DNA of 64,000 bases from UBA11524 sp051883695 (GTDB taxonomy: Bacteria; Bacillota; Clostridia; Christensenellales; Aristaeellaceae), in assembly GCA_051883695.1 (NCBI GenBank), contig JBJEUF010000008.1:1-64000 (forward strand). The letters are read 5' to 3'. The position numbers were made by a program, and so were the translations under genes. Below, in pieces: positions 34,556 to 43,315 of the stretch. The notes under the pieces were generated by a model. The model was not told the DNA's origin. It was given only the letters and a program-made list of their open reading frames with translations, and did not search any database. Numbering within the stretch: position 1 is the first letter of the stretch; each line of letters begins with the position of its first letter.

Positions 34556-35341
34556 TTGAAGACAAATTTTCATACCCACACGACCCGCTGCAAGCATGCG
34601 GTGGGTACGGACGAGCAGTACGTCAAGGCCGCCATTCAGGGAGGCTTTGACGTGCTTGGTTTTGCGGATCATGCCGCGTGGACCTTCGGCACGGACTATG
34701 TGAGCCATTGCCGCATGACCCCCGCCCAGTGGCCGGATTACCGTGCCTCCGTGCTGCATCTCAGGGAGAAATACGCCGGACAGATCGACATCCGCCTGGG
34801 CATGGAGACGGAATACTATCCGCGCTACATGGATCAGCTGCCCCGGTTCCGGGAGCAGGGCTGCGAGTATTTCATTCTGGCGCCCCATTTCCTCTTCACC
34901 GAGGAGGAGTGCCCCTACACCGGCACCAGCTGCAGGGATGACGACGAGCTGCGCCGCTATGCCGAGCAGACCGCCGAGGCCATTCAGACCGGCGAATACT
35001 GCTACCTTGCCCATCCCGACCTGTACATGATGAGCCGCCGGGAGTTCGACAAGGCCAGCATGGACGCCGCCGACGTGATCTGCCAGGCCGCCAGGGAAGC
35101 GCACATGCCGCTGGAATACAACCTGCTGGGCCTGCGGGACGCGATGCACGGCCGTTTCCGCGGCTATCCGCACACCGATTTCTGGCAGTACATCCGCAAG
35201 TGGCACAACGACGTCATCATCGGCGTGGACGCCCACGCCCCGGACTGGCTGACCGATCTGGCCGTCTGGGAGGAAGCGCAGAAGCGGCTTCATGCGCTGG
35301 GCATCACCCCCGTGACGGATTGGACAGAATGGAAAGCATGA
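34556..35341 (+). CDS. PHP-domain histidinol-phosphatase family protein
   Basis: A 261-residue PHP-fold metal-dependent phosphoesterase. Ligands are in NFHTHTTRCKHA, LGFADHAAW, GMETEYYPRY, LAPHFL, YLAHPDLYM and VIIGVDAHAP. It matches the HisJ-like group, but no histidine gene is nearby, so the substrate may differ. The start is a TTG, since the essential HTHT motif begins 5 residues in and no ATG precedes it in frame. The gene ends 14 bp before pepF. Confidence 0.85.
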   Translation: MKTNFHTHTTRCKHAVGTDEQYVKAAIQGGFDVLGFADHAAWTFGTDYVSHCRMTPAQWPDYRASVLHLREKYAGQIDIRLGMETEYYPRYMDQLPRFREQGCEYFILAPHFLFTEEECPYTGTSCRDDDELRRYAEQTAEAIQTGEYCYLAHPDLYMMSRREFDKASMDAADVICQAAREAHMPLEYNLLGLRDAMHGRFRGYPHTDFWQYIRKWHNDVIIGVDAHAPDWLTDLAVWEEAQKRLHALGITPVTDWTEWKA

Positions 35342-35355
35342 AGGAGGATAACACC

Positions 35356-37113
35356 ATGAAGAACACGTGGGATCTCTCGTTCCTCTACGAGAGCTTTGAG
35401 GACGCGCGTTTCCTCGCCGATCTGGCCAGGTGGCCGGAGCTGATCGACCGGGAGCAGGCGCTGCTGGAGGACAATACGCTTGACACACGGGAGAAGCTGG
35501 AGCAGCTCGTCGCGCTGGAGGAGGAAGCCAGTGCCGTGGCTGACCGGCTGTTCAGCTACACCGGTCTGACCCTCGCCACCGATGCCAACAACAGCGCCGC
35601 CCAGCAGTACGAGGACAAGCTGTCCCTGATCTCCAACAGGGCGCGCCTGACCGGCAGCGCGCTGACCCGCTATATCGGCTCCATCAGCGATCTGGACAGC
35701 GTGATCGCCGAAAGCGAAAAGCTGCAGAGCGTCGCCTTCGCCCTGCGCGAGATGGCCGAGGACGCACACCACACCATCCCGGCGGAGATTGAGCCGTGGA
35801 TCCTGCAGATGAGCCTTTCCGGCGGCAACGCCTTCTCCCAGCTGCGGGACAAGCTGGATTCCAACCACACCGTTGAAATGAACGGCGAAACCTATCCGCT
35901 TTCCGCCGTGCGCGGCATGGCCTATGACAGCGACGCCGCCGTCCGCAAGGCCGCCTATGAGGCAGAGATCGCTTCCTATAAGAAGATGGAGCTGCCCATG
36001 TCCTACTGCCTGAACGCCATCAAGATGGAGGCCCGCACGCTGGCCAAGGCCAGGGGCTACGATTCCGTGCTGGACATGACCCTGGCCTCCTCCCGCATGG
36101 ATCGCCGGACGCTGGACGCGATGATCACCGCCATCAGGGAATACCTGCCGCACTTCCGGCGCTATCTGCGCGCCAAGGCGCAGTATCTGGGTCATCCGGA
36201 CGGTCTGCCCTTCTATGACCTGTTCGCCCCGGTTGGCAAGGCCAGCAAAGCCTATTCCATCGAGGAAGCCCGCGAGGTGCTCCTGCGCGAAATGGGCAAG
36301 TTCACGCCCGAGATGGCAAGGTTCATCGACAACGCCTTCGAGCAGCGCTGGATCGACGTGTTCCCGCACGAGGGCAAGAGCGGCGGCGCGTTCTGCGCCG
36401 GGATGCACGAATTTGACCGCAGCCTGGTGCTGACCAACTTCCAGGGCAGCTTCTCCGACATCAGCACCCTCGCCCACGAGCTGGGTCATGCCTGGCACAA
36501 CCGCTGTCTGGCGGGCCTGCCCTACATGATGACAGACACCCCCATGCCGCTGGCGGAGACCGCCTCCATCTTCAACGAGACGATGCTGAGCCATCAGGTG
36601 CTCCAAAACGCCACGGAGGATGAACAGTTCACGCTGCTGGAAGCCAGCCTGATGGAATCGACCCAGACCTGTGTGGACATCCTCAGCCGCTACCTGTTCG
36701 AGTCAGAGGTCATCGACACCCGCGCCGACCACGCCATGACCGTGGACGAATTGAAGGACTGCATGCTCCGCGCGCAGGACGCGACCTACGGCGACGGTCT
36801 GGACAGGAACGTCCGCCATCCCTACATGTGGGCCTGCAAGAGCCACTATTATTCCTCCGGACTGAACTTCTACAACTTCCCCTATGCCTTCGGCGAGCTG
36901 TTCGGCAAGGGCGTGTTCGCCCAGTACCTCAAGGAGGGCGACGCCTTCGTGCCCCGGTACTGCCGGCTGCTGCGCTCCTGCGGCTCCGGCACCATCGCGG
37001 ACGTGGCGGCCTCCGTGGGCATCGACGTGCGCTCCGTGGATTTCTGGCGCGCCAGCCTCGAGGTCATCAAGAGCGAAATCGACCGCTTCTGCGAGCTGTG
37101 CAGCCGCTGCTGA
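35356..37113 (+). CDS. pepF: M3-family oligoendopeptidase F
   Basis: A cytosolic zinc metallopeptidase that cleaves short peptides, 585 residues. The zinc motif is TLAHELGHAWHN (HEXXH), with the third ligand in SIFNETMLSH. The N-terminal helical lid (WDLSFLYESFED onward) and C-terminal YYSSGLNFYNFPYAFGELFG are typical of PepF. AAGGAGG stands 8 nt before the ATG. A hairpin terminator follows. Confidence 0.95.
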   Translation: MKNTWDLSFLYESFEDARFLADLARWPELIDREQALLEDNTLDTREKLEQLVALEEEASAVADRLFSYTGLTLATDANNSAAQQYEDKLSLISNRARLTGSALTRYIGSISDLDSVIAESEKLQSVAFALREMAEDAHHTIPAEIEPWILQMSLSGGNAFSQLRDKLDSNHTVEMNGETYPLSAVRGMAYDSDAAVRKAAYEAEIASYKKMELPMSYCLNAIKMEARTLAKARGYDSVLDMTLASSRMDRRTLDAMITAIREYLPHFRRYLRAKAQYLGHPDGLPFYDLFAPVGKASKAYSIEEAREVLLREMGKFTPEMARFIDNAFEQRWIDVFPHEGKSGGAFCAGMHEFDRSLVLTNFQGSFSDISTLAHELGHAWHNRCLAGLPYMMTDTPMPLAETASIFNETMLSHQVLQNATEDEQFTLLEASLMESTQTCVDILSRYLFESEVIDTRADHAMTVDELKDCMLRAQDATYGDGLDRNVRHPYMWACKSHYYSSGLNFYNFPYAFGELFGKGVFAQYLKEGDAFVPRYCRLLRSCGSGTIADVAASVGIDVRSVDFWRASLEVIKSEIDRFCELCSRC

Positions 37114-37138
37114 TTCCCTGTTGTTGCCAATGATAAGC

Positions 37139-37164
37139 TAAAGGTCGCGCAAGCGGCCTTTTCT
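37139..37164 (+). terminator. pepF terminator
   Basis: AAAGGTCGC-GCAA-GCGGCCTTTT forms a stable stem with a tetraloop and a T-run. The remaining gap to 37334 holds no gene I can support. Confidence 0.7.
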
Positions 37165-37334
37165 GCTACCGCTGCCGGCAGCGCACAGCATTTCGCTTTC
37201 TATGGGAATTTCAGCGTATGCAGCAGGGAAAACGGCATATCGCATCGAATCTTGGAATGCTGGAGGAATGTCATCACATTCTCCGCAAAGGCGTATTGTA
37301 TGGCACGGACATCGTGCAGAAAGAAGGAGAAACA

Positions 37335-38411
37335 ATGTCAGAAAGCAAGAGCTGTCCCCGCGTGGACATCGGCGGTCAGGCCGTCCTGGAGGGCGTGATG
37401 ATGAAGGCCCCCGACGCCATCGCCATCACCGTCCGCCGTCCGGACGGCACCATGGTCGTCCAGCGCAAGGAATACACCGCCGCCGCAAAGAAGCACAAGT
37501 GGCTGGGCTGGCCGCTGATCCGCGGCGTGGTCAATATGGGCTCGATGCTCTCCATGGGCATGTCCACGCTGGAGGACTCCATGAAGATGCTGGGCGAGGA
37601 ATACGAGGAGGAGCCCAGCAAATTCGAGAAATGGCTGGCTGCCAGGCTGGGCAAGAACGTCGACAAGGTTGTGATGGCCGTTGCGATGGTGCTGGCGGTG
37701 CTGATGGCGGTCGGTCTGTTTATTGCGCTGCCCTCCGGCATCGAGGCGCTGACCGGTTGGCTCATCGGCTTCACCAGGGGCGCGGTGGATGTGCCCGCCT
37801 GGAAGGGTATCTTCGTCACCGTCGTCGGCGGTCTGACGAAGATCGCCATCCTGATCGGCTATATGGCGCTGTGCGGCCTTGTGCCGGATGTGCGCCGCAC
37901 CTTCCAGTATCACGGCGCGGAGCACAAGACTGTCTACTGCAACGAGCACGGCCTGCCCCTGACCCCCGAGAACGCCCGCCGGTTCACCACGCTTCACCCC
38001 CGCTGCGGCACGGCGTTCATGCTGATCGTAATGGTCATCAGCCTTGTGCTGTTCCTGTTCGTGGGCCGCGACATCGCCGCGTGGCTGCCGCGCTTCCTGC
38101 TGCATCTGGCGCTGCTGCCGGTGGTTGCGGGCGTGAGCTACGAGGTGCTGAAGGGGCTGGCCCACCGTGACAACGCTTTCACTCGCGCCGCCCGCTGGCC
38201 CGGTCTGCAGCTGCAGCGTCTGACCACCAGGAATCCCGATGACAAGATGCTGGAGGTCGCCATCGTTTCCATGAACGTGGCGCTGTACGGTCTGCCCGCA
38301 AACGCGCCCCTGACCGAGGAGGGCTGGGCCGTCCTGACCGATTACAGGCAGTCCGAAAAGGGGTATGTGTTCCCCGGGAAGGAAACCGCTGCGGAGGCTG
38401 CCGCCGAATGA
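37335..38411 (+). CDS. DUF1385 (YqhQ-like) membrane protein
   Basis: A 358-residue DUF1385 protein. The N-terminal signature is VDIGGQAVLEGVMMKAPDAIAITVRRPDG; membrane helices lie at about 112-135, 155-180 and 232-270; FQYHGAEHKTVYCNEHGLPLTPENARRFTTLHPRCGTAFMLIV is the conserved core with histidines and cysteines that could bind metal. The function is unknown. AAGGAG precedes the ATG at 37335. It overlaps prmC by 4 nt, a conserved arrangement with prmC-prfA in Firmicutes. Confidence 0.9.
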   Translation: MSESKSCPRVDIGGQAVLEGVMMKAPDAIAITVRRPDGTMVVQRKEYTAAAKKHKWLGWPLIRGVVNMGSMLSMGMSTLEDSMKMLGEEYEEEPSKFEKWLAARLGKNVDKVVMAVAMVLAVLMAVGLFIALPSGIEALTGWLIGFTRGAVDVPAWKGIFVTVVGGLTKIAILIGYMALCGLVPDVRRTFQYHGAEHKTVYCNEHGLPLTPENARRFTTLHPRCGTAFMLIVMVISLVLFLFVGRDIAAWLPRFLLHLALLPVVAGVSYEVLKGLAHRDNAFTRAARWPGLQLQRLTTRNPDDKMLEVAIVSMNVALYGLPANAPLTEEGWAVLTDYRQSEKGYVFPGKETAAEAAAE

Positions 38412-39250
38412 CGCCCCGTGAGCTGCTGAAGGCCCTGACGCTGGAATTGCAGTCCGCAGGGGTTCCCGACCCGGAGGTGGACGCCTCCCTGCTGCTGTCC
38501 CATGTGACGGGGCAGCCGGCGCTGAACCTGCGTCTGGACAGCTGGTCGCAGCTTTCCCCTGCGGATGAAGCCGCTGTCCGCGCCCTGTGCGAAAGGCGCA
38601 AGGCCCGCATTCCCCTGCAGTACCTGACCGGCGAGCAGCCTTTTCTCGGGCGGCCCTTCCATGTGGATGAACGGGTGCTGATCCCGCGCCCGGAAACGGA
38701 GCTGCTGGCGGAGCGCGCCATCGCCGCCCTGCAGCGCAGCCCCTCTCCCACCGCGCTTGACCTGTGCTGCGGCAGCGGCTGTCTGGCCGTGTCGATGGCA
38801 TTGGCGGTGCCGGGCGCTGACGTCCATGCGGCAGACCTGTCCGCGGACGCACTGTCCGTCACGGAAATGAACGCCGGTCGCCTCGGCGCCAGGGTCACGC
38901 TGCATCAGGGCGATCTGTTCGCCGCCCTGCCCGATGGGCTGCGGTTCGGCGTGATCGTCTCAAACCCGCCCTATATTCCCGCCGCCGACTGCCTCACATT
39001 GCAGGAGGAGGTGCGCCGGGAGCCGCTGATTGCGCTGGACGGCGGCGCGGACGGCTATGATTTCTATCGACGCATCGTCCGGGAGGCGCCCGCCCGGCTG
39101 CTTCCCGGCGGCACGCTGCTGATGGAGGTCGGTTTCAATCAGGCCGGGGGCGTGATGACGCTTTGCCGTGCGTCCGGCTTCCCCGCCGTCACCGCCCATG
39201 AGGATTATCAGCATATACGCAGAATGGTCGAAGCGAGGCTGGCATGTTAG
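38408..39250 (+). CDS. prmC: Peptide chain release factor N5-glutamine methyltransferase
   Basis: PrmC methylates the glutamine of the GGQ motif in release factors. The 280-residue protein has an N-terminal helical release-factor-binding domain, the motif IPLQYLTGEQPFLG, SAM-binding LDLCCGSGCLAVSMAL and the catalytic VSNPPYIP. It overlaps the substrate gene prfA by 7 nt, so enzyme and substrate are co-translated. Confidence 0.96.
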   Translation: MTPRELLKALTLELQSAGVPDPEVDASLLLSHVTGQPALNLRLDSWSQLSPADEAAVRALCERRKARIPLQYLTGEQPFLGRPFHVDERVLIPRPETELLAERAIAALQRSPSPTALDLCCGSGCLAVSMALAVPGADVHAADLSADALSVTEMNAGRLGARVTLHQGDLFAALPDGLRFGVIVSNPPYIPAADCLTLQEEVRREPLIALDGGADGYDFYRRIVREAPARLLPGGTLLMEVGFNQAGGVMTLCRASGFPAVTAHEDYQHIRRMVEARLAC

Positions 39251-40308
39251 ACAAGTTCGAGTGGATCGTTTCCCGGTACGAGGAGCTCTCTGAAGCCATT
39301 GTGCAGCCGGAGATCATCGCCGAAACGGCCCGGTATCAGGCATATTTGAAGGAGCTTTCCCAGCTCGAGCCGCAGGTGCAGGCCTGGCGGAGGTACCAGA
39401 CGCTGCTGCATCACATCGCGCAGGCGGAGGAGATGCGTTCCGATCCTGATCTTGCCATCATGGCGCAGGAGGAGCTGGCGGCGCTGCTGCCCGAAAGAGC
39501 CGCGATGGAGCAGGAGCTGCGCATCCTGCTGCTGCCGCGGGATCCCGACGACAGCCGCTCGGTCATCATCGAGGTGCGCGGCGGCGCGGGCGGTGAGGAA
39601 AGCTGCCTGTTCGCGGCGGATCTGGTGCGCATGTACAGCCGCTATGCCGAGCGCTGCGGCTTCCGCGTGGAGCCGCTGTATACGCAGGACACCGAGCTGG
39701 GCGGCGTGAAGGAATGCTGCTTCTCCGTTGTCGGAGAGGGTGCCTTTGCACGCTTCAAGTATGAAAGCGGCGTGCACCGCGTCCAGCGCATCCCGGTGAC
39801 CGATGCCAACGGCAAGCGGCAGACCTCCACCTGCACCGTCGCCGTGCTGCCCGAAGCCGAGGAGGTCGATCTGGACATCGACCCGAAGGATCTCCGCATT
39901 GATGTGTACCGCTCCACCGGTCACGGGGGACAGCACATCAACACCACGGACAGCGCGGTTCGCATCACCCATCTGCCCACGGGCATGGCGGTGACCTGCC
40001 AGAGCGAGCGCAGCCAGATTCAGAACCGCGCCAGGGCCATGCAGCTGCTTCGGAGCCGCCTGCTGGAGCAGAAGCGCAGCGCGTCCGATGCCGCCTATGC
40101 CGAAAACCGGCGGCTGCAGGTGGGCACCGGCGACCGCTCCGAGCGCATCCGCACCTACAACTTTCACGAGGGCCGCGTGACGGATCACCGCATCAACCTG
40201 ACGCTCTACGCCATCGACGCGATCATGGACGGCTCTCTGGACGAAATCGTCGACGCCTTGACGGCGGAGGAGCAATCCGCCCGGCTGCGCAATCTGGCAT
40301 CCCCGTGA
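39244..40308 (+). CDS. prfA: Peptide chain release factor 1
   Basis: RF1 recognises UAA and UAG. The 354-residue protein has the anticodon-like PxT motif as PVT in HRVQRIPVTDANGKRQTSTCTV and the catalytic GGQ in STGHGGQHINTTDSAVRITH. The ATG sits at the prmC stop (7-nt overlap). Confidence 0.96.
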   Translation: MLDKFEWIVSRYEELSEAIVQPEIIAETARYQAYLKELSQLEPQVQAWRRYQTLLHHIAQAEEMRSDPDLAIMAQEELAALLPERAAMEQELRILLLPRDPDDSRSVIIEVRGGAGGEESCLFAADLVRMYSRYAERCGFRVEPLYTQDTELGGVKECCFSVVGEGAFARFKYESGVHRVQRIPVTDANGKRQTSTCTVAVLPEAEEVDLDIDPKDLRIDVYRSTGHGGQHINTTDSAVRITHLPTGMAVTCQSERSQIQNRARAMQLLRSRLLEQKRSASDAAYAENRRLQVGTGDRSERIRTYNFHEGRVTDHRINLTLYAIDAIMDGSLDEIVDALTAEEQSARLRNLASP

Positions 40309-40330
40309 TGCCGACAAAGAAGGTATACGC

Positions 40331-41377
40331 ATGAAAACCCAGCTTCTCCCCGCCACGGAGGCAAGCCTTGCGCTGGCTTCCCGCCTGCTGCAGTCCGGTC
40401 AGCTCGTGGCCTTCCCGACCGAGACGGTCTACGGCCTGGGCGCCAACGCGCTGGATGCGCAGGCGGTGCTCGGCATCTTCTCCGCCAAGGGACGGCCCGC
40501 CGACAATCCGCTGATCGTCCACATCCACGACCGCAGCCAGCTGGACGGTCTCTGCGAGGTCAGCGACACGGCGCTGCGCCTGATGGACGCCTTCTGGCCC
40601 GGTCCGCTGACCCTCATCATGCCGCGCAGGGAGGCCGTGCCCGATGCGGTGACGGCGCACCTGGAAACCGTCGCGGTGCGGATGCCGTCCCATCCGGTCG
40701 CAGCGGCGATGCTGAAAAGCTGCGGTCTGCCCATCGCCGCGCCCAGCGCGAACCGTTCCGGCAAGCCCAGCCCGACCAACGCCCGCCATGTGCTGGACGA
40801 TATGGACGGGCGCATTCCGCTGATTCTGGACGGCGGCGCCTGCGACGTGGGGCTGGAATCCACCGTGGTGTCCGTGGTCGGCGAGCGGCCCTGCATCCTG
40901 CGGCCCGGCGGAGTCACGCAGGCCATGCTGGAGGCCGTCATCGGGCCGGTGGATTTGGCGGGCAGCATCCTGCGCCCGCTGGAAAAGGGCGAAAAAGCGC
41001 TCTCTCCCGGCATGATGTACAGGCACTACTCCCCGGACGGCCAGGTGACGCTGATCGAAGGCCGCGAGGCCGACGTGGTGGAGGCCCTGCGCCGCCTGTA
41101 CGCGCACGCCGTCAGCGAAGGACATCGCGCCTGCGTGATGTGCTTTACGGAGCATACCGCCGCCCTGGCGGATTGCAATCCCCACGATATCGGCCACCGG
41201 AACGACGCCGCCGAGGTGGGGCATCGCCTGTTCGATTCTCTGCGCCGCCTGGATGATGAAAGGATGGACGTGATCTTCTCCGAGGTTGTTCCCCCCGAGG
41301 GCGTGGGGCTGGCGGTCATGAACCGGCTCGGTCGCGCCGCGGCGTTCCGCACCGTTCAGGCAAAGGACGTGCTATAA
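40331..41377 (+). CDS. L-threonylcarbamoyladenylate synthase (Sua5/YwlC type)
   Basis: It makes threonylcarbamoyl-AMP for tRNA t6A. The 348-residue protein has the YrdC domain (VAFPTETVYGLGANAL, FSAKGRPADNPLIVHI, WPGPLTLIM, RMPSHPVA, APSANRSGKPSPTNARHV) and the C-terminal Sua5 domain (SPGMMYRHYSPDGQVTLIEG). AAGAAGG precedes the ATG. It completes DUF1385-prmC-prfA-sua5. It is a partner of TsaD, of which only a divergent paralogue is seen in this window. Confidence 0.95.
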   Translation: MKTQLLPATEASLALASRLLQSGQLVAFPTETVYGLGANALDAQAVLGIFSAKGRPADNPLIVHIHDRSQLDGLCEVSDTALRLMDAFWPGPLTLIMPRREAVPDAVTAHLETVAVRMPSHPVAAAMLKSCGLPIAAPSANRSGKPSPTNARHVLDDMDGRIPLILDGGACDVGLESTVVSVVGERPCILRPGGVTQAMLEAVIGPVDLAGSILRPLEKGEKALSPGMMYRHYSPDGQVTLIEGREADVVEALRRLYAHAVSEGHRACVMCFTEHTAALADCNPHDIGHRNDAAEVGHRLFDSLRRLDDERMDVIFSEVVPPEGVGLAVMNRLGRAAAFRTVQAKDVL

Positions 41378-41389
41378 TACAATAGAATA

Positions 41390-41429
41390 GCCGACCACCT
41401 GCGTATTGGCAGGGGCCGGCCATTTTTGT
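41390..41429 (+). terminator. sua5 terminator
   Basis: GCCGACCACCTGC (41390-41402) pairs, with a small bulge and one mismatch, with GCAGGGGCCGGC (41409-41420), followed by a TTTTT run. It lies just before palindromic element B. Confidence 0.8.
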
Positions 41430-41441
41430 TCAATCAATGAT

Positions 41442-41606
41442 TATTCTCATTCTCGTTAAGAATGTTGCACCGAGCGCAGTGAATTTTTCGTTCTGGCAAA
41501 GTTGAGTGAAGCGAGGCGTTACTTACAGTACGGTGAGCAGAACGAAGCAACGCCAGAGCGGAAAAGGCGCTGTGCGAATGCAACATTTTGTTGAAAATGA
41601 GTATTA
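41442..41606. repeat. 165-bp palindromic element, copy B
   Basis: Same architecture and orientation as copies A and C. The tips differ: left ATTCTCATTCTCG, right (read inward) ATACTCATTTTCA, so both arms carry CTCATT where A and C carry CTAAT or CTAAG. The centre reads GCGTTACTTACAGTACGGTG, as in copy C. The right tip is the TTA stop codon of the PH-domain gene. It lies between convergent genes. Confidence 0.9.
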
Positions 41607-42008
41607 CTCATCCGGAAGCCCGTCGCCGTCGTGGTCGCACACATGCGGTTCGGGCGCGTCCATCAGCATTTCGCTGGCGCGGATATTGTTCTTCTTGCGC
41701 GCCACCTCGACCAGGCGGACAATCTGCTCCTTGACCTCAATGGGGTTTCTGATCGACTTGAGCACCGTTTCGCCGTTGGACTTGTCCGTCGAAAACACCG
41801 TCACCGTTCCCACGCCGACGATCTTCTGTCCAAGATTGCGCGTCACACGCACATCGCGCACACGGTAGAGATTCTCCTCGTCGTAGGTTGTGTTGAGCAG
41901 TCCCTTTTCCACAAACAGCCGGTCCTCCGTCAGCATGTACTTCGTAAAGGACAGCGGCAGACCCAGAATGTGCTTCCGATCCTTCCAGACATACTCGATC
42001 TTCTGCAA
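41604..42008 (-). CDS. PH-domain (bPH) protein
   Basis: A roughly 134-residue single-domain protein with the bacterial PH fold pattern: EYVWKDRKHILGLPLSFTKYMLTEDRLFVEKGLLNTTYDEENLYRVRDVRVTR, then GVGTVTVFSTDKSNGE. It ends in an acidic calcium-loop-like DHDGDGLPDE. There is no membrane helix. The start is uncertain: a TTG at 42008 has AGGAAGG 6 nt upstream, while an ATG at 42026 would add 6 residues with a poorly spaced site. Its stop codon is the tip of palindromic element B. The function is unknown. Confidence 0.72.
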   Translation of the reverse strand: MQKIEYVWKDRKHILGLPLSFTKYMLTEDRLFVEKGLLNTTYDEENLYRVRDVRVTRNLGQKIVGVGTVTVFSTDKSNGETVLKSIRNPIEVKEQIVRLVEVARKKNNIRASEMLMDAPEPHVCDHDGDGLPDE

Positions 42009-42063
42009 GATACCCCTTCCTTTCATCGCACCTGCGGCTCCTTCAAACGCCGCGTATGACGAA

Positions 42064-42093
42064 AAGGACTGCTCACGCAAGGAACAGTCCTCA
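42064..42093 (-). terminator. secG terminator
   Basis: Read leftward, AGGACTG and CAGTCCT form a 7-bp stem around a 13-nt loop and run into CCTTTTCG. It separates secG from the PH-domain gene. Confidence 0.75.
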
Positions 42094-42127
42094 TCATGTC
42101 ATCCGTCCGTACCAGCCGTAAACCGGA

Positions 42128-42355
42128 TTAGCCGAACATCACGAACAGCACACAGGCAACGACGAACACGACCGCCGCGATCTTGGTGCCCAGCGCCAGC
42201 TTGGCCTCAACAGTCTTTGCCTGGTTCTTGCTCAGATAGCTGTCAAACTGGCCGGCAATCGCGCCCAGACCCTTCACATTGCTGCTCTGCAGCAGAACGG
42301 TGAAGATCATAACCAGAGAAGCGAGGATGATGACCACGCCCAGGAAAATATTCAT
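42128..42355 (-). CDS. secG: Protein translocase subunit SecG
   Basis: A 75-residue membrane protein with two helices (about 4-22 and 54-74) and the conserved linker VLLQSSNVKGLGAIAGQFDSYLSKNQAKT. SecG assists the SecYE channel. AAGGAGG precedes the ATG. It has its own promoter (TTGCGT, 17 bp, TAGAAT at 42389-42417) and terminator, so it is monocistronic. Confidence 0.93.
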   Translation of the reverse strand: MNIFLGVVIILASLVMIFTVLLQSSNVKGLGAIAGQFDSYLSKNQAKTVEAKLALGTKIAAVVFVVACVLFVMFG

Positions 42356-42388
42356 TGTGCAAAACCTCCTTGGAATGTGAGCAGGATT

Positions 42389-42417
42389 ATTCTATCACAA
42401 ACTGACACAGAACGCAA
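42389..42417 (-). promoter_or_regulatory. secG promoter
   Basis: Leftward TTGCGT (42412-42417), 17 bp, TAGAAT (42389-42394) with an upstream TG. Confidence 0.75.
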
Positions 42418-42487
42418 GGGGGCTTTTCAGCATAATTTGCATTCCTGTTCGGTTCTGTCCGCCAAATGTAGCCGGAGGGACGATGGC

Positions 42488-43282
42488 TCAGGGCTGCTTG
42501 CCGATGTAGGCCAGGATGCCGCCGTCCACATACAGGATATGACCGTTGACGAAGTTGGAAGCGTCGGAGGCCAGGAACACCGCGGGGCCGCCCAGATCAT
42601 CCGCCTCGCCCCAGCGCTCGGCGGGCGTCTTGGCAATGATGAACTGATCGAAGGGATGACGGCTACCGTCGGGCTGGATCTCGCGCAGGGGCGCAGTCTG
42701 GGGCGTGGCGATGTAGCCCGGGCCGATGCCGTTGCACTGGATGTTCAGGTGGCCGTACTCGGAGCAGATGTTCTTGGTCAGCATCTTCAGGCCACCCTTG
42801 GCTGCCGCATAGGCGGACACGGTTTCACGGCCCAGCTCGGACATCATGGAGCAGATGTTGATGATCTTGCCGTGGCCCTTCTTAACCATGGAGGGAATGA
42901 CCGCCTTGGCGCAGATGAAGGGCGCGTTCAGATCCACGTCGATGACCTGACGGAAGTCCGCCGCGCTCATCTCGCACATGGGGATGCGCTTGATGATGCC
43001 CGCGTTATTGACCAGGATGTCGATCACGCCGACCTCCGCCTCGATCTGCCTGACCAGCGCGTTGACGGCATCCTCGTCGCAGACGTTGCAGACATAGCCG
43101 TGGGCCTTGATGCCTTCCGCCTCATAGCTGGCCAGGCCCCTGTCGACAAACTCCTGCTTCAGGTCGTTGAAGCAGATGGTCGCGCCGGCCTTTGCCAGCG
43201 CCTTGGCAATCGCGAAGCCGATGCCGTAGGATGCGCCGGTCACCAGCGCAATCTTGCCTTCCAGAGAGAACATGTTGTCCAT
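42488..43282 (-). CDS. kduD: SDR-family 2-deoxy-D-gluconate 3-dehydrogenase (KduD-like)
   Basis: A 264-residue short-chain dehydrogenase. Cofactor motif GASYGIGFAIA (TGxxxGIG), NNAGIIKR, and the catalytic SMM with YAAAKGG (Ser-Tyr-Lys). With KduI encoded just upstream (33-bp gap), it should reduce the diketo sugar acid produced from unsaturated uronates to 2-keto-3-deoxygluconate. Gluconate 5-dehydrogenase is an alternative reading of the family. AAGGAGG stands 8 nt before the ATG. Confidence 0.88.
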   Translation of the reverse strand: MDNMFSLEGKIALVTGASYGIGFAIAKALAKAGATICFNDLKQEFVDRGLASYEAEGIKAHGYVCNVCDEDAVNALVRQIEAEVGVIDILVNNAGIIKRIPMCEMSAADFRQVIDVDLNAPFICAKAVIPSMVKKGHGKIINICSMMSELGRETVSAYAAAKGGLKMLTKNICSEYGHLNIQCNGIGPGYIATPQTAPLREIQPDGSRHPFDQFIIAKTPAERWGEADDLGGPAVFLASDASNFVNGHILYVDGGILAYIGKQP

Positions 43283-43315
43283 TGGGATATCCTCCTTATT
43301 GTCCTGTGGTGTTGT

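Noticed and set aside
34556..34570. Later ATG as start of the PHP-domain gene
   Set aside because: The first downstream in-frame ATG would remove the essential HTHT metal motif, so the TTG start is kept despite a weak binding site.
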